In this document: positions 1-6,797 of the stretch, piece after piece
Layout of the letters: each line of letters opens with the position of its first letter
Numbering within the stretch: position 1 is the stretch's first letter
The notes under the pieces: model-generated
The model's input: the letters and a program-made list of their open reading frames with translations, nothing else
Databases searched by the model: none
Told to the model about the DNA's origin: nothing
Translations under genes and position numbers: made by a program
Source: Sphingomonas sp. 1F27F7B
Lineage (GTDB): Bacteria > Pseudomonadota > Alphaproteobacteria > Sphingomonadales > Sphingomonadaceae
Reading direction: 5' to 3'
DNA length: 45,520 nucleotides
NCBI RefSeq assembly: GCF_005503355.1
Contig: NZ_SCMK01000032.1
Span: 1 to 45,520 of the forward strand

Positions 1-93
1 GACTGGCGCCGCGTCGCTACCCGTTACGACCGCTGCCCCACCACCTTCTTCTCCGCCATCGCGCTCGCCGCCACCATCATCTTCTGGCTATGA
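1..93 (+). CDS. IS5-family transposase, C-terminal end only
   Basis: Only the last 30 codons lie in the window, ending at TGA 91-93; the rest is off the left edge. The visible peptide begins DWRRVATRYDRCPTTFF and ends in a hydrophobic IIFWL. This is the usual C-terminus of IS5-family DDE transposases, where the WRRxATRYD segment follows the catalytic glutamate region. The product would cut and join the ends of its own insertion sequence. Whether the upstream part is intact cannot be seen. The 16 bases after the stop contain GAGTCCTGACC just before a CTAG, which looks like the right inverted repeat and target site of the element. Confidence 0.8.
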   Translation, partial: DWRRVATRYDRCPTTFFSAIALAATIIFWL

Positions 94-113
94 CCAATGA
101 GTCCTGACCCTAG
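1..113 (+). mobile_element. Right end of an IS5-family insertion sequence with CTAG border
   Basis: The element runs in from the left edge and seems to end at about 109, just before CTAG 110-113. The reverse complement of its end reads GGTCAGGACTCATTGG. The start GTTGGGGACTCAT of the repeat at 308 and the inverted end GTTGTGGACTCATT of the repeat at 114-303 share the GGACTCAT core. IS5-group elements are known to duplicate a 4-bp CTAG-like target. The exact boundary is inferred because the left end is not visible. Confidence 0.55.
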
Positions 114-303
114 GTTGAGAACCCAAACAAGTATCTGATTTTCCTTCGTCATCCCCGCGCAGGCGGGGATCCAGAGTTATGCGTGGAGCAGGTGCGGCAC
201 GTTCTGCCCTCGGACGGCGTTCGCATGATGGCGCCGGTATCCCCTGCTACCCTGGATCCCCGCCTGCGCGGGGATGACGGAGTTAGCTGAATGAGTCCAC
301 AAC
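114..303. repeat. Full-length MITE-like palindromic element, copy 1
   Basis: This 190-bp element starts right after CTAG 110-113. It has outer ends related to the IS5-type end and a pair of self-complementary arms, GTCATCCCCGCGCAGGCGGGG from 148 and its mirror at 252-278. A core of about 75 bp contains CGGACGGCGTTCGC at 211-224. It ends at CCAG 304-307, a one-base variant of CTAG, which it shares with the next copy. There is no coding capacity, and a mobile non-autonomous origin is inferred. Confidence 0.7.
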
Positions 304-307
304 CCAG

Positions 308-501
308 GTTGGGGACTCATATTCCTTCAATCGTCATCCCCGCGAAGGCGGGGATCCAGGGTAGCAGGGGATACCGGCACCACCGCGCGAACGCTGTCCG
401 GAGAGGACAGGACCCCGCCACCCCGGCTCCGCGCCTGGCCCTGGATCCCCGCCTGCGCGGGGATGACGAAGGAAAATCAGATACTTGTTTGGGTTCTCAA
501 C
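308..501. repeat. Full-length MITE-like palindromic element, copy 2 (core inverted)
   Basis: This 194-bp element is in tandem with copy 1, between CCAG 304-307 and CTAG 502-505. The core is in the opposite orientation: GCGAACGCTGTCCG at 387-400 is the near reverse complement of the copy 1 core. The right end carries GGAAAATCAGATACTTGTTT, which returns with changes at the ends of the copies at 36.0 kb and 44.8 kb. Confidence 0.7.
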
Positions 502-556
502 CTAGGCCGTAGACTCATAAAAGCGGCCTGCCGGCTAGCGCCCCAGTTGCGGATGT

Positions 557-1036
557 TCAGTCGGCATCGACATCGAAAGGTTGCGCTAGGTTTTGCACGA
601 GCGCCTGGGCGGGCATGGAGGAGCTACCCATGCGCTCGACGAATTTGGCTGCGAGCCATTCCTCATTGCCGCCACCGCCTTCCGCCTGGATTACAAGGCT
701 TGCGAACTCCGCAGCCGTGACGATGCCATTGGAGGGTAGCAGGTCTGTAACGTGACTCGCTGGCCCGCCACAGCATCCCCCCTTGACGCATATATCCCAC
801 AGCAGGAGATCGAATGCGTTGGGCTGCACGACTTCGACGTCGCGCATCTCGCCTTCGCACCAGAACCGAATGGTGCGCTCCCCAATGTCGGCGAACGTGC
901 GATCGACTAGGCCCAACCCAAATGAGTATCGAACGCCAATTCGAGCGAGTGGCGGCAGTTCGTGATGCACGTCACCGGGATCCAGGATGAATGTGACAGG
1001 CTCTTCGGAGCCATTCTCGAAAACAGATATCGGCAT
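557..1036 (-). CDS. Hypothetical orphan protein between repeat elements
   Basis: I do not recognise this 159-residue protein. It is acidic, has no signal peptide or membrane segment, and contains a cysteine cluster, CVKGGCC, near residues 83-89, followed by a Gly-rich stretch (AEGGGGNEEW) near 118-127. The base composition is visibly less GC-rich than the neighbouring genes and codon third positions are less biased, which suggests recent acquisition. It is alone on its strand between full-length repeat elements ending at 501 and beginning at 1151. Start ATG 1034-1036 is the first in frame. It could be a genuine accessory gene or a decaying one; no homologue is claimed. Confidence 0.5.
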   Translation of the reverse strand: MPISVFENGSEEPVTFILDPGDVHHELPPLARIGVRYSFGLGLVDRTFADIGERTIRFWCEGEMRDVEVVQPNAFDLLLWDICVKGGCCGGPASHVTDLLPSNGIVTAAEFASLVIQAEGGGGNEEWLAAKFVERMGSSSMPAQALVQNLAQPFDVDAD

Positions 1037-1150
1037 GCGGAGCGAATATCACATGAATGGTCCGACGGAGCGGGCAATGACCGCTAGCCACCCAATGTCG
1101 GTCGTTTAGCTCTCGCGTCGACAGCGGCCGTTTATGGGTTCGCTGCCTGG

Positions 1151-1334
1151 GTTGGGGACTCATATTCCTTCAATCGTCATCCCCGCGCAGGCGGGGATCC
1201 AGGGCCAGGCGCGGAGCCGGGGTGGCAGGCCCCGTCCTTTCCGGACGGCGTTCGCGTGGTGGTGCCGATATCCCGCATTACCCTGGATCCCCGCCTGCGC
1301 GGGGATGACAAGGTTTGCTGAACGGGTCTTGACC
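1151..1334. repeat. Full-length MITE-like palindromic element, copy 3
   Basis: This 184-bp element starts after CTGG 1147-1150 (a variant of CTAG) with GTTGGGGACTCATATTCC, nearly the same as the left end of copy 2. It has the same palindromic arms, and its core CGGACGGCGTTCGC is at 1242-1255 in the same orientation as copy 1. The right end GGGTCTTGACC abuts CTAG 1335-1338, which contains the stop codon of the DUF4199 gene. Confidence 0.7.
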
Positions 1335-1859
1335 CTAGTCCGCGGTCCGCGCCGGCAGGAAGCGGCTGTTGCGGAGCGTCACGGCCGAGAACAGCGACAC
1401 GGCCAGCGCCACCGGGAAGATCTCCATGAAGGTCATCGGCAGCCGGAAGAAGGGGTTGTGATAGGTGGCGCGGAAGCTCTCCAGCTCGGCTTTTGCACTG
1501 GCCAGCTCAGCGCCGGTCTTGCCCTGGAGCATGTCTCCCGCGAACCTGTCGATGAATGCGTCGATCCCGATCATGTGGAGCGCCACGTCCCAGCAGAGGG
1601 CATAGACGACCCCCGCGACCAGGCTGATCGCCACGCCCAGCCCGAGCGCGGGGAAGAAGCGGATCACGCCGCCCTGTTCCACGTCGCGCTGGCGCTTGAT
1701 CGCGATGAAGATCGTGCTCAGGCCGATCAGCATGATCAGATAGCCGATCGCCATGCCATAGGCGCCAATGGCGTCCTTGAAGTTGAGAACGACGATGGAG
1801 AGCAGGCCGCCGGCGATCAGTCCGCCGATCGCGCCATAAGCCAAAGCGGTGCGGAGCAT
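1335..1859 (-). CDS. DUF4199-type integral membrane protein
   Basis: This 174-residue protein is mostly hydrophobic, with about four membrane segments: near residues 7-28, 34-53, 70-92 and one close to the C-terminus. The loop before the last segment has the charged stretch GKTGAELASAKAELESF typical of DUF4199 proteins. The start ATG 1857-1859 is chosen over an earlier in-frame ATG because AAGGAGG lies 8 bases upstream. It follows a membrane-anchored LuxR-type regulator on the same strand, so the two may form a sensing or envelope-response pair (inference). The stop TAG lies within the CTAG border of the adjacent repeat. Confidence 0.75.
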   Translation of the reverse strand: MLRTALAYGAIGGLIAGGLLSIVVLNFKDAIGAYGMAIGYLIMLIGLSTIFIAIKRQRDVEQGGVIRFFPALGLGVAISLVAGVVYALCWDVALHMIGIDAFIDRFAGDMLQGKTGAELASAKAELESFRATYHNPFFRLPMTFMEIFPVALAVSLFSAVTLRNSRFLPARTAD

Positions 1860-2010
1860 GTCGATGTCCTCCTTGGGTTCAGGTTGCGCCCTGAGGAAGC
1901 GCCGGGCAAGCCCGCCCTGCAATCGCCCGAAGGGGTGATTTGCGCGAAACGCGCCTCCCGCCAAAGTTCATCCCCGCGCGGGCGGGAACCATGGGGAGGC
2001 AGCGGGCATG

Positions 2011-2097
2011 GATTGGGGACTCAAGCAAATATCTGATTTCCCATCGTCATCCCGGCTCAGGGCCGAGGCGACGAGGGAAGAATCTGCGTTCTCGACC
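2011..2097. repeat. Short MITE-like palindromic element
   Basis: This 87-bp copy without the long core starts with GATTGGGGACTCAAGC, has AAATATCTGATTTCCC and GTCATCCC inside, and ends in GTTCTCGACC before CTAG 2098-2101. Left and right halves are roughly complementary. The right border supplies the stop codon of the LuxR-type gene. A degenerate GTTCATCCCCGCGCGGGCGGG half-unit lies just to the left, near 1968-1988. Confidence 0.6.
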
Positions 2098-2511
2098 CTA
2101 GCGAACGATCCCCAGTTCCCGTGCCCGCGCGACGGCGTCGCCGCGCCGCTTCGCTCCCAGCTTGTCGAGCAGCCGCGCGACATGCGTCTTCACCGTGTTG
2201 CGCGACACGCCCAGCCGCTCGGCGATCTCCTGGTTCGATCGCCCGGCGAGCAGTTCCTCCAGCACCTGCATCTCGCGCGGCGAGAGTCCGAGTGTCGCCA
2301 CCGCCTGCGGATTGCCATCGAACGCGCGCGGCGCCGGCCGGGCGATCACCTTGGCGCCCAGCCAGACGCCCAGCGCCAGGAAGCCGCCCGCGATCAGGAA
2401 GGTGAAGACATCGCCGACATGGCTGTGCACCAGCCGCTGATAGTCGAGCCATTGCAGCAGCAGCGTCCCCGCGGCCAGAAGCGCGCCGTACAGGACGATG
2501 CGCTTCCACAT
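2098..2511 (-). CDS. Membrane-anchored LuxR-type HTH regulator
   Basis: This 137-residue protein has two predicted membrane helices (about residues 5-21 and 34-54) and a C-terminal GerE/LuxR helix-turn-helix at about 74-132. The HTH carries the family signature LSPREMQVLEELLAGRSNQ and, in the recognition helix, VSRNTVKTHVARLLDKLG. There is no receiver domain, so it is not a classical response regulator; the membrane part presumably senses or tethers. It lies upstream of the DUF4199 gene on the same strand and 7 bp after btaB, so it may be the last part of a bta transcript. The stop TAG lies within the CTAG of the repeat at 2011-2097. Confidence 0.85.
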   Translation of the reverse strand: MWKRIVLYGALLAAGTLLLQWLDYQRLVHSHVGDVFTFLIAGGFLALGVWLGAKVIARPAPRAFDGNPQAVATLGLSPREMQVLEELLAGRSNQEIAERLGVSRNTVKTHVARLLDKLGAKRRGDAVARARELGIVR

Positions 2512-2518
2512 GGCGGGC

Positions 2519-3181
2519 TCAATCCCGCGTCAGCGTCGCGCTCCACACATAGCCGCGCAGAGTGGAACGGAAATCGAGCCGCAGCCCCTGTTCCTCGGCA
2601 ATGCGCTTCAGCACCGCCGGAAGCTCGGCGCGTGGGAACACGTGGAAGTCGTTCAGCGACTTGAAGTGCAGCTTCTTCGCGAACTTGGGCAGCCGCTCAT
2701 ACTGGCCGAAGTCGACGATGTGCAGGCTGCCGCCCGGCGCCAGTGCCCGGGCCCCCAGCTCGATCGCTTCCACCCAGGGCGGGATCATCGAGAGCGTGTA
2801 GCTCATGAACACGCGGTCGAGCTGCTCGACGCCGAACAGCCGTTGCACGTCGAATGCGCCGGCATCGGCCTGGGCCAGGGTGACCTTGCCCGACAGGCCG
2901 TTCTTCTCGACCGAGGCGCGTGCCGTCTCCAGCATCGCCTCGCTGATGTCGAAGCCGAAGAAGCGCGCCTCGGGGAAGCGCTTTGCCGCCACGATCAGGT
3001 TGCGCGCGGTGCCGCAGCCGATTTCCAGCACCGTCCCGCCCCTGGGCGGGTTCAGTCCGCGGATCAGCGCGTCGCGGCCGAGCAGATAGAATTTGCGCGT
3101 GAAGTCGTAGAAGTGGCGATGGAGCGCATAGGTTGCGTCCATCAGCCCCTTCTGGTCGGCGCCCCCGGTCGCGGCACTCAT
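2519..3181 (-). CDS. btaB: Betaine-lipid N-methyltransferase BtaB
   Basis: This 220-residue class I SAM-dependent methyltransferase has motif I VLEIGCGTARNL near residues 51-62 and FFGFDISEAML as motif II. Together with the adjacent btaA it fits BtaB, which trimethylates diacylglyceryl-homoserine to the phosphorus-free betaine lipid DGTS at the inner membrane. The start overlaps the btaA stop by four bases (ATGA, 3178-3181), indicating translational coupling. The family is inferred from the pairing as well as the fold; alone it could only be called a SAM methyltransferase. Confidence 0.85.
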   Translation of the reverse strand: MSAATGGADQKGLMDATYALHRHFYDFTRKFYLLGRDALIRGLNPPRGGTVLEIGCGTARNLIVAAKRFPEARFFGFDISEAMLETARASVEKNGLSGKVTLAQADAGAFDVQRLFGVEQLDRVFMSYTLSMIPPWVEAIELGARALAPGGSLHIVDFGQYERLPKFAKKLHFKSLNDFHVFPRAELPAVLKRIAEEQGLRLDFRSTLRGYVWSATLTRD

Positions 3182-4422
3182 GCGTGCGGCTTCAGCGTCC
3201 AGACGTGCGTCGCGCCATAGACCGACGAGCGGTCGCGGCGCGTCCAGTCGTCGAGCCTGGCCTGGTCCTCATATTCCCACTGGTCCATGATCGCGTCGGG
3301 GATATGGCCCTTCACCACGTCGGGGATCGCTGCGGTGCGATAGAGCACGCGGGCGCCCGGCTTGGCGGTGCGCGTGATCTCGCTCCAGATGCGGGTGAGC
3401 TGCTCGTCGGTCATCCAGTCCTGCGCGTCGAGCAGGATGAAGCGGTCGAGCGACTGGGCGGGCATCGATTCGAGATAATCGGCGTAATTGGTGTGGCGGA
3501 TATCGACCCGGTCGGCGCGCGCGCGCACCACGTCCCAGTTCCTGGCCTCGAGATAGGGCGGCAGCGGCGCGTCCGGCCCCTCGCCATAGCCGCGGCCGAA
3601 CGCCTGCCAGGCGTAGAAATTGTCCTTCAGGTCGAAGTCGCAGGCCAGCTTCTTCAGCCGGCTCCTGAGCGCGCCGGTGATACCCGCCTGATCGTCGACC
3701 TTGAGCAGGTCGTATTGCGCCGGCGGGATGCCGAAGCCGAACAGGGCGGCGGGCTGGTCGACCAGCCAGCGCAGGAACTTCTTCTCGAAGAAGGGCGCGA
3801 AGCGCGTCTCGAAGATCTGGCGCTGCTCCTCGATGTTCTTCGCCGCCAGGATCTCGCGCGGATCGATGCCGTAGCGATGCGCCAGCCAGTGGACGAAGCC
3901 GATCAGCCGGCCGAGCAGGCCGTATTTGTAGAAGCCGTGCTTGAACGCATCGATGCGGCGCGTGCCGTTCAGGCCGCGGCGCTCCCAATAGTCGCGATAG
4001 GGCGCATCGAGATGCGGCGCGATATGCTGGCGATAGGCCTCGACATTCTCCGCCTTGTTCGCCTGGCCGAAGAAGCGGTGGAACGCCGCGTAATCGGGCA
4101 GGTTCAGCGCCGCCTGCTTCTTGAGGTTGTTGAGCGCGATGTGCGCCGGGTTGAGATCGACCGCGGTGATCCTGGCCGGGTTCGCGGTGAGATACGAGAA
4201 GACGTTGCAGCCGCCCGAGGCGATCGTGACCATGTGATGGTCGCTCCGGAGCTGCAGCGCCTCCATGTCGATCACCGGATCTTCCCAGATCTGCGGATAG
4301 ACAAGGCCTCTGAACGCGAAGGTGAACGCGCGCTCGAGCAGGCCTTCCTTGGTCATGTGCTCGTGGCGGTGCACGGCGCCGCGGACGGCGACGTTCTTCG
4401 GCGTCTTGGTAATCGAACCCAT
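3178..4422 (-). CDS. btaA: SAM:diacylglycerol 3-amino-3-carboxypropyltransferase BtaA (DUF3419)
   Basis: This 414-residue protein covers the full DUF3419 length. Conserved stretches include YPQIWEDPVID near the N-terminus, the SAM-site-like VTIASGGCNVFSYL around residues 65-78, and AVDLNPAHIALNNLK just after. BtaA transfers the 3-amino-3-carboxypropyl group of SAM to diacylglycerol, the first step of DGTS synthesis. It is first in the btaAB pair, with AGGAG 7 bases before ATG 4420-4422. In other alphaproteobacteria these genes are induced by phosphate limitation; a clear Pho box is not visible here, but a palindrome overlies the putative promoter at 4481-4498. Confidence 0.9.
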   Translation of the reverse strand: MGSITKTPKNVAVRGAVHRHEHMTKEGLLERAFTFAFRGLVYPQIWEDPVIDMEALQLRSDHHMVTIASGGCNVFSYLTANPARITAVDLNPAHIALNNLKKQAALNLPDYAAFHRFFGQANKAENVEAYRQHIAPHLDAPYRDYWERRGLNGTRRIDAFKHGFYKYGLLGRLIGFVHWLAHRYGIDPREILAAKNIEEQRQIFETRFAPFFEKKFLRWLVDQPAALFGFGIPPAQYDLLKVDDQAGITGALRSRLKKLACDFDLKDNFYAWQAFGRGYGEGPDAPLPPYLEARNWDVVRARADRVDIRHTNYADYLESMPAQSLDRFILLDAQDWMTDEQLTRIWSEITRTAKPGARVLYRTAAIPDVVKGHIPDAIMDQWEYEDQARLDDWTRRDRSSVYGATHVWTLKPHA

Positions 4423-4467
4423 CAGTGACTCCTGGACGCCCGGCGGACAGGCGGCGACCGCCTCGCC

Positions 4468-4498
4468 CTATTACCCCTTTGTGACGAACCGGCGTCAC
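4468..4498 (-). promoter_or_regulatory. Putative btaA promoter with overlapping palindromic operator
   Basis: Read towards btaA, TGACGC (4497-4492) and TAATAG (4473-4468) are separated by 18 bases and resemble -35 and -10 elements. The interrupted palindrome GTGACGAACCGGCGTCAC at 4481-4498 covers the -35 and part of the spacer, a typical repressor position. It is 59-76 bp upstream of the btaA start. Which regulator binds is unknown. Confidence 0.4.
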
Positions 4499-4500
4499 TT

Positions 4501-4558
4501 TAGGGGCTCGCTTGCGCACCCGCAACGCTTCGTCGCGGGTGCCCCCGGGACGCCCCTA
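4501..4558 (-). terminator. Nested inverted repeat between the secreted-protein gene and btaA
   Basis: Outer arms TAGGGGC (4501-4507) and GCCCCTA (4552-4558) enclose inner arms GCACCCGC (4516-4523) and GCGGGTGC (4535-4542). It lies directly downstream of the gene ending at 4579 and upstream of the btaA promoter. There is no T-run, so it is either a weak terminator or an RNA stability structure. Confidence 0.4.
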
Positions 4559-4578
4559 GAGTCAGCAGCCCTGCGAAA

Positions 4579-5145
4579 TCAATCCCGTGCAACGCCGCCG
4601 GCGCCCGGCCAGTCGCTATCGCCGATGCGCGTCAGGGTCATTTTGAAGAAGGGGCGGGGCGGCTGGCCGTCGGCGGCGAAATCGCCGGTCTCGGTCCAGG
4701 TCGTGCCGTCGAAGACGGCCTTGTACCGGACCTTGGCATTGGGCCCGGCGGGGATTTCCCAGGCATAGCCCCGTTCGGTGACCGTCATCGGGAAGCTGCC
4801 CGATCGCCCGCCGGTATAGCTCTGCATGGCATAGCTCCTGGTCCGCGCGTCGAACGAGACCACGGCAAAGGCATTGAACGGCACCTTGCCGTCCGGGCCG
4901 AACGACTTGCCCTCGATCACTGCGATCGTCCCGTCGAGCATCGTGCCGACGCGCTCGGTATGCGTCACCACGCGCTCGCCCGCGCCCGGCATCTGCATCC
5001 TGGCCTCGCCGCGCCATTTCCCGTGCATCCAGTCGAGCTTGTGCATCGCTTCGGCCTGGGCGGCCATTGCGGCGGTGTCGGCGGCCTGGGCATTTGCCGC
5101 GGCGGGCAGGGCGAGGGCGGCGAGAATCAGGCACAGGCGAAGCAT
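4579..5145 (-). CDS. Secreted DUF1579-like protein
   Basis: This 188-residue protein has a clear signal peptide (LCLILAALALPAAANA, cut near residue 20). The mature part begins with a helix, then DWMHGKWRGEARM, then alternating beta-strand segments with the pattern of DUF1579-type calycin-like domains (TERVGTMLDG, FNAFAVVSFD, RSYAMQSYTGG). The role is probably binding of a small ligand in the periplasm, but this is inference. The start ATG 5143-5145 is set by the signal peptide; the long upstream in-frame extension is not coding. It is divergent from the LytTR regulator gene with 48 bp between, so that regulator may control it. Confidence 0.75.
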   Translation of the reverse strand: MLRLCLILAALALPAAANAQAADTAAMAAQAEAMHKLDWMHGKWRGEARMQMPGAGERVVTHTERVGTMLDGTIAVIEGKSFGPDGKVPFNAFAVVSFDARTRSYAMQSYTGGRSGSFPMTVTERGYAWEIPAGPNAKVRYKAVFDGTTWTETGDFAADGQPPRPFFKMTLTRIGDSDWPGAGGVARD

Positions 5146-5193
5146 CGGTGTCTCCCGTTGTGATCCGGGGCCGGGCATGGCAGCCTTTCCGCC

Positions 5194-6030
5194 ATGCCCG
5201 CCGCCCGGTCGCTCCGCACTGGCCCCGCCGCCCTTCCGCTGCGCAAGCGCGGTTTCGCGAAGCGCGCGCTCGGCTTCGCGAAACGCGCGGTGCCCAAGGC
5301 GCCGGTGCCCGGCTTCCCGCTGTTGTGGATCGCCTGCCTCGCCGCGGCCGCGCTGATGATGGTCACCGGCGGGTTCGGCACCGGAGCGTTGCCGCCCGGC
5401 ACGCGCATCGCCTTCTGGCTGCTGCTGATGGGGTGGAACGCGCTCAAATGGCAGGCGCTGTTCGCCTGGGGCGTGCGCAAGCCGAGCGACTGGCCGCGCG
5501 TCTCGCTGCTCGGCGCGATCCCGCTCAACCTGCCCCTGCCGTTCGAGATCTGGCTGTGCGGCCGGGCCGTCGGCGTCGAGATGCGGGCCGTGCCGATCGA
5601 GGTCTGGCTGGGCGCGGCGGCGATCAGCCTGGGCATCTTCGCGGTCTGCCGGGCCGTCGCCTGGCTGGTGCTGCGCCGGGCGCGGCCGGTGCGCGCCGAT
5701 ACCGGCCTGCTCGCCCGTGCCCGGGTCTCCGCCGGCGATATCGCGGCGATCAAGGCCGAGGACCATTATTGCCGCGTCCTCCGCCGCGACGGCCAGAGCG
5801 CGCTGATCCATTATCGCTTCGGCGACGCGCTGGCCGAAGTCGCGGGGCTCGACGGCGCGCGGGTGCACCGCGGAGCCTGGGTCTGCGCCGGCGCGGTGGA
5901 AGGCGCCGAGCGCGAGGGACGGCGCTGGCGCCTGCGCCTCGCCGGCGGCGGCACCGTCCCCGTCAGCACCACCTATGCGGCGGAAGCGCGGGCGCGCGGG
6001 TGGCTAGGCGCGCGTCAGTCGCGGCAATAG
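5194..6030 (+). CDS. Membrane-anchored LytTR transcriptional regulator
   Basis: This 278-residue protein has hydrophobic helices near residues 41-60, 70-90, 103-122 and 136-160, then a LytTR DNA-binding domain at about 183-272 (AIKAEDHYCRVL, ALIHYRFGDALAEV, RVHRGAWV). The fold order matches the sphingomonad one-component LytTR regulators that sit in the membrane. The N-terminal tail is basic and contains a tandem GFAKRA-GFAKRA (residues 20-32) encoded by a near-repeat in the DNA. No strong ribosome site precedes ATG 5194, so the start is not secure. The 3' end overlaps the convergent lipoprotein gene by 16 bp. Confidence 0.8.
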   Translation: MPAARSLRTGPAALPLRKRGFAKRALGFAKRAVPKAPVPGFPLLWIACLAAAALMMVTGGFGTGALPPGTRIAFWLLLMGWNALKWQALFAWGVRKPSDWPRVSLLGAIPLNLPLPFEIWLCGRAVGVEMRAVPIEVWLGAAAISLGIFAVCRAVAWLVLRRARPVRADTGLLARARVSAGDIAAIKAEDHYCRVLRRDGQSALIHYRFGDALAEVAGLDGARVHRGAWVCAGAVEGAEREGRRWRLRLAGGGTVPVSTTYAAEARARGWLGARQSRQ

Positions 6031-6488
6031 CCTTCGCCGGTCTTCACCGTCAGGCAATCCTTCTTGCCGGCCAGATACTTCAAGCCGGTCGCATCGCCGT
6101 CGCTGGCCTTCAGGACCTGCTTGCCGTCCGGTCGCTCGAAGGCGATGCCCTCGCGCGTGCCCTTGCCCTCGAAGCTGCCCTTGTCGTCGAGCGTGTACTG
6201 CATCTCGAGCGTGTAGGTGCCGGCGTCCTTGCCCTTCGAGACGGCGAGATAGGTGCCCTCGACGCCCTTCCAGCGCCCGACCCAGCCGTCGCGGTCCACG
6301 GCCTTGCCCGATACCTGGTTCTTCAGGTCGGCGGCGCCCTCGGCAACGGCATTGGCGATCGAGCCGCCCACTGCGACGGCGGCATTGCCCGCGGTTTCGG
6401 TGGCATTGGCGGTGGCATCGGCGGCCTTGTCGGCGGCGTGGCACGCGGCGAGCGCCAGCGCGGGCGCGAGGAGGAGGAGCGGCCGCAT
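6015..6488 (-). CDS. Lipoprotein with Ala/Asn-rich linker
   Basis: This 157-residue protein has a lipoprotein signal, LALAAC, with the acylated cysteine at residue 16. An Ala-rich helical segment follows (DKAADATANATETAGNAAVA), then a compact globular part from about residue 65 (WVGRWKGVEGTYLAV, GTYTLEMQYTLDDKGSF, DCLTVKTGEGYCRD). It is probably attached to an envelope membrane. The start ATG 6486-6488 overlaps the preceding stop (TGATG), so the two lipoprotein genes are co-translated. The function is unknown. Confidence 0.75.
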   Translation of the reverse strand: MRPLLLLAPALALAACHAADKAADATANATETAGNAAVAVGGSIANAVAEGAADLKNQVSGKAVDRDGWVGRWKGVEGTYLAVSKGKDAGTYTLEMQYTLDDKGSFEGKGTREGIAFERPDGKQVLKASDGDATGLKYLAGKKDCLTVKTGEGYCRD

Positions 6489-6739
6489 CAGCGCGTCGCC
6501 TCGTCGATCGCGTTGCCGACATGCTCGGCGCGGTTGCCGATGTCGCTGGCGGTATTGTCGATCGCGGCGCCGGCATCGTCGGCGGCATTGCCCAGCGTGT
6601 TGCCCATGTCGTTCATGCTGTTCGCCAGCGAATCGCCGGTTTCGTTCAGCGAATTGCTCAGATTGTCCTGCGCGCTCTGCGAGCAGGCCGCGAGGCCCAG
6701 GGCCAGTGCGGGAAGCAGGGTGAAAATCGTCTTGCGCAT
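6488..6739 (-). CDS. Small repetitive lipoprotein
   Basis: This 83-residue protein has a signal and lipobox (ALGLAAC, Cys19). The mature part is an Asn/Asp/Ala/Ser-rich helical repeat with a period of about 11 residues (NSLNETGDSLA, NSMNDMGNTLG, NAADDAGAAID, NTASDIGNRAE). This recalls amphipathic entericidin- or LEA-like segments. It is first of a two-gene unit and coupled by TGATG to the next lipoprotein. It is divergent from rpiB with a 58-bp gap. The role is unknown; an envelope stress function is possible. Confidence 0.75.
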   Translation of the reverse strand: MRKTIFTLLPALALGLAACSQSAQDNLSNSLNETGDSLANSMNDMGNTLGNAADDAGAAIDNTASDIGNRAEHVGNAIDEATR

Positions 6740-6797
6740 CTTTCTCTCCGAATAGTCGGTCTAGCCAGCCGGTCCCTTGCGGCGTAGGGGAGCGCGC

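Noticed and set aside
110..505. Repeat array resembling a CRISPR
   Set aside because: The units are palindromic, about 190 bp apart and dispersed through the window; there are no regular spacers and no cas genes.
291..720. Small ORFs at 291-512 and 463-720
   Set aside because: They lie across palindromic repeat elements or antisense to the orphan gene and have no ribosome site or protein-like composition.
4460..4500. Pho box upstream of btaA
   Set aside because: Only one GTCAC-like half is present; the two direct repeats with 4-bp spacing expected for PhoB binding are missing. The pattern is an inverted repeat instead.
5146..5868. N-terminal extension of the secreted DUF1579-like protein to 5868
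   Set aside because: It would place a signal peptide inside the protein and runs antisense to the LytTR gene.
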